Part shown: positions 62,641 through 64,000 of the stretch, in pieces | Numbering within the stretch: position 1 is the stretch's first letter | Layout of the letters: each line of letters opens with the position of its first letter | Assembly (NCBI GenBank): GCA_023014485.1 | Contig: JAJOZX010002715.1 | Span: forward strand, 69,501 to 133,500 | From: Bathynomus jamesi | Taxonomy: Eukaryota; Arthropoda; Malacostraca; Isopoda; Cirolanidae | Direction of reading: 5' to 3' | DNA: 64,000 bases | Made by a program: the position numbers and the translations under genes | The notes under the pieces: model-generated | The model's database searches: none | Seen by the model: only the letters and a program-made list of their open reading frames with translations | Told to the model about the DNA's origin: nothing

Positions 62641-62645
<5 letters not shown>
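62368..62645 (+). repeat. SINE-like repeat, copy 3
   Basis: + strand copy running 'ccccgcaagggggttctaag' to 'ttcttcccgaact' with a short A-tail, then (AC)n at 62645-62676. Confidence 0.8.

Positions 62646-62676
<31 letters not shown>
62645..62676. repeat. (AC)n microsatellite
   Basis: About 16 AC units between the SINE-like A-tail and Crack-like LINE copy 3. Confidence 0.95.
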
Positions 62677-62680
<4 letters not shown>

Positions 62681-62689
62681 CGCGCGCTA

Positions 62690-63292
62690 CTATCAGGCCC
62701 TTAAGGAAAGGAAATAATGAACTAACAGACGATCTAAAAGAAATATCTGAAACATTGAGAGCCCAGTATGAATCGGTCTTCTTCGAAGAGAAATTGCGAG
62801 GAAAATGTATAACAGACTTTGATTTTACCCCAGATGTATCGAGAGATATAGGACAAATGAAATCACATTCAGCTGCAGGTCCGGACAAATGGAACGCATT
62901 ATTGATTAAAAACTAAAAATTAAATAGCTACACCCTTATACTGGATATGGAGAAGCTCCCTAGACACTAGGGAAATACCAAGCATTTTGAAAAGACCAAA
63001 CATTGTCCCTATATATAAAGGAGGGGGTAGATCTCGAGCAAAGAACTATAGGCCAGTGTCATTGACGTCTCACCTCACCAAAATATTTGAAAGAATAGTC
63101 AGAGAAAATCTATGAATGTTTGGAGACTGGAAAAATTCAACGAAAATCAACACTGATTCCGATCAGGAAGATCATGCCTATCACAACTTATAGAGCATTA
63201 TAGCAATATCCTAGATGCATTTGAAGGCAATATAAACTATGATGTCATATACACGGATTTTGCTAAAGCTTTCGACAAATGCGATCATTGTA
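62690..63292 (+). mobile_element. Crack/CR1-group LINE fragment, copy 3 (RT 5' part)
   Basis: + strand: 'LKEISETLRAQYESVFFEEK', 'RDIGQMKSHSAAGPDKWNAL', and with frame changes 'RPNIVPIYKGGGRSRAKNYR', 'PVSLTSHLTKIFERIV', 'FRSGRSCLSQLIEHYSNIL' and motif A 'YDVIYTDFAKAFDKCDH'. It is cut right after motif A by a mariner insertion at 63293. Confidence 0.85.
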
Positions 63293-64000
63293 CAGGGTGT
63301 CCCAGAATTAACTATCTATTTCAATGAAATAGGACAAATTTTTTAAAAACACACTTTTATTTATGTTTATCATGTTTACTGTAATATGTGTTAAAAATGT
63401 ATAAATTTCTAAAAAAATTTCATAATTTTATTTTCAGAATTTTTCCATTATCTGGTCCAATGAAAGACCATCTGAAGTCATAGAATGGCAAAGACACTCC
63501 AAAAGTTAACGTGTGGCTTGGAATGACCAAATCCAAAATTTATGGCCCATTCTTCTTTGCGGAAGCAACTGTAACAGGTACCGTCTACCTTGATATGCTT
63601 CAGCAGTTTCTCGAACCACAGCTTCTTGATGATGGCATTCTTGATAATGTTGTGTTTCAACAAGAAGCATTGATCTTTTGGCGATAAACCTTTGTTTTTA
63701 TGAAACCCCATGCAAAGAAATCCAGGGGTGTCAAATCCGGAGAACGCGGAGGCCAAGGTCGAGGTCCTCCACGTCCAATCCACCGATTCGAAAGGCGTCT
63801 GTTGAGGTATTCTCGAACAATTAGAGCATAATGACATGGTGCTCCATCTTGTTGAAACACAACATTATCAAGAATGTCATCATCAAGAAGCTGTGGTTCG
63901 AGAAATTGCTGAAGCAGATCAAGGTAGACGGTACATGTTACAGTTGCTTCCGCAAAGAAGAATGGGCCATAAATTTTGGATTTGGTCATTCCAAGCCACA
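63293..64000. mobile_element. Third palindromic mariner derivative (truncated by window end)
   Basis: Starts CAGGGTGTCCCAGAATTAAC after TA (63291-63292). A + strand segment at 63505-63668 ('WLGMTKSKIYGPFFFAEATV'-type reading, 'LDMLQQFLEPQLLDDGILDN') is the reverse complement of 63846-64000. Between them, on the - strand, are 'CHYALIVREYLNRRLSNRWI' and 'PPRSPDLTPLDFFAWGFIK'. It is a mariner/DUF4817-type transposase whose central region is duplicated head-to-head. A different family from the 7740/46522 pair (different terminus and proteins). The right end lies outside the window. Confidence 0.85.

Noticed and set aside
38216..64000. Search for the next CPT1 exon (GLNAEHSWADAP)
   Set aside because: No such reading was recognised. 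A short exon could have been missed by eye, so this is absence of evidence only.
1..64000. CRISPR arrays, bacterial operons, endogenous viral elements
   Set aside because: Tandem repeats seen are microsatellites or a 30-bp minisatellite without spacers. Introns and TEs are eukaryotic. No viral structural or replicase genes were recognised.

Overview
The window looks like a metazoan, probably arthropod and most likely crustacean, nuclear genome. It holds one recognisable host gene, and almost everything else is transposable-element (TE) debris, microsatellite and nested insertion. The arthropod call rests on the TE mix (several mariner/DUF4817-type families, CR1-like and I-like LINEs with RNase H, Crack-like LINEs, a Penelope-like element, DUF4371 and ZBED hATs, pogo/Tigger) and on the very high microsatellite load. 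It is an inference, not a species identification.

Host gene. On the + strand, eight coding exons between 2070 and 38215 join in frame to 471 codons of carnitine O-palmitoyltransferase 1 (CPT1). This is the outer mitochondrial membrane enzyme that commits long-chain fatty acids to mitochondrial oxidation. The exons carry the N-terminal regulatory segment, both transmembrane helices and the first half of the carnitine acyltransferase domain. The exon with the catalytic histidine was not found, so intron 8 must be longer than 25.7 kb or run past the window end. Introns 1, 2, 3, 5 and 7 are 140-880 bp. Introns 4 (15.3 kb), 6 (17.2 kb) and 8 (at least 25.8 kb) are swollen by TEs.

Layout. 1-2049: a LINE fragment and two hAT-type MITEs upstream of the first coding exon. 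2070-4521: exons 1-4. 4522-19808 (intron 4): nested DUF4371-type hATs, a palindromic mariner derivative, a LINE 3' end, a Tigger relic with a nested mariner MITE, a long I-like LINE interrupted by a CR1 tail, and a dead mariner. 19809-20475: exons 5 and 6. 20476-37658 (intron 6): ZBED-type hAT, a ~6.3 kb minus-strand CR1 element broken by two insertions, several hAT MITEs, a 5'-truncated CR1 broken by two insertions, an RT relic, and a Tigger with a nested hAT MITE. 37659-38215: exons 7 and 8. 38216-64000 (intron 8 or beyond): further LINEs, a second copy of the palindromic mariner, a second I-like LINE, a 3 kb inverted repeat around a Penelope-like relic, a degenerate mariner, SINE-like and tRNA-like repeats around (TA)n tracts, and a third palindromic mariner cut by the window end.

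No TE open reading frame is intact; all are frameshifted, truncated or have lost catalytic residues. The most unusual theme is repeated fold-back architecture. Three mariner derivatives of at least two families, plus a Penelope region, an unclassified CR1-inserted element and tRNA-like units, are organised as long inverted repeats inside or beside one host gene. Two nearly identical 0.9 kb palindromes sit in introns 4 and 8, flanking exons 5-8.
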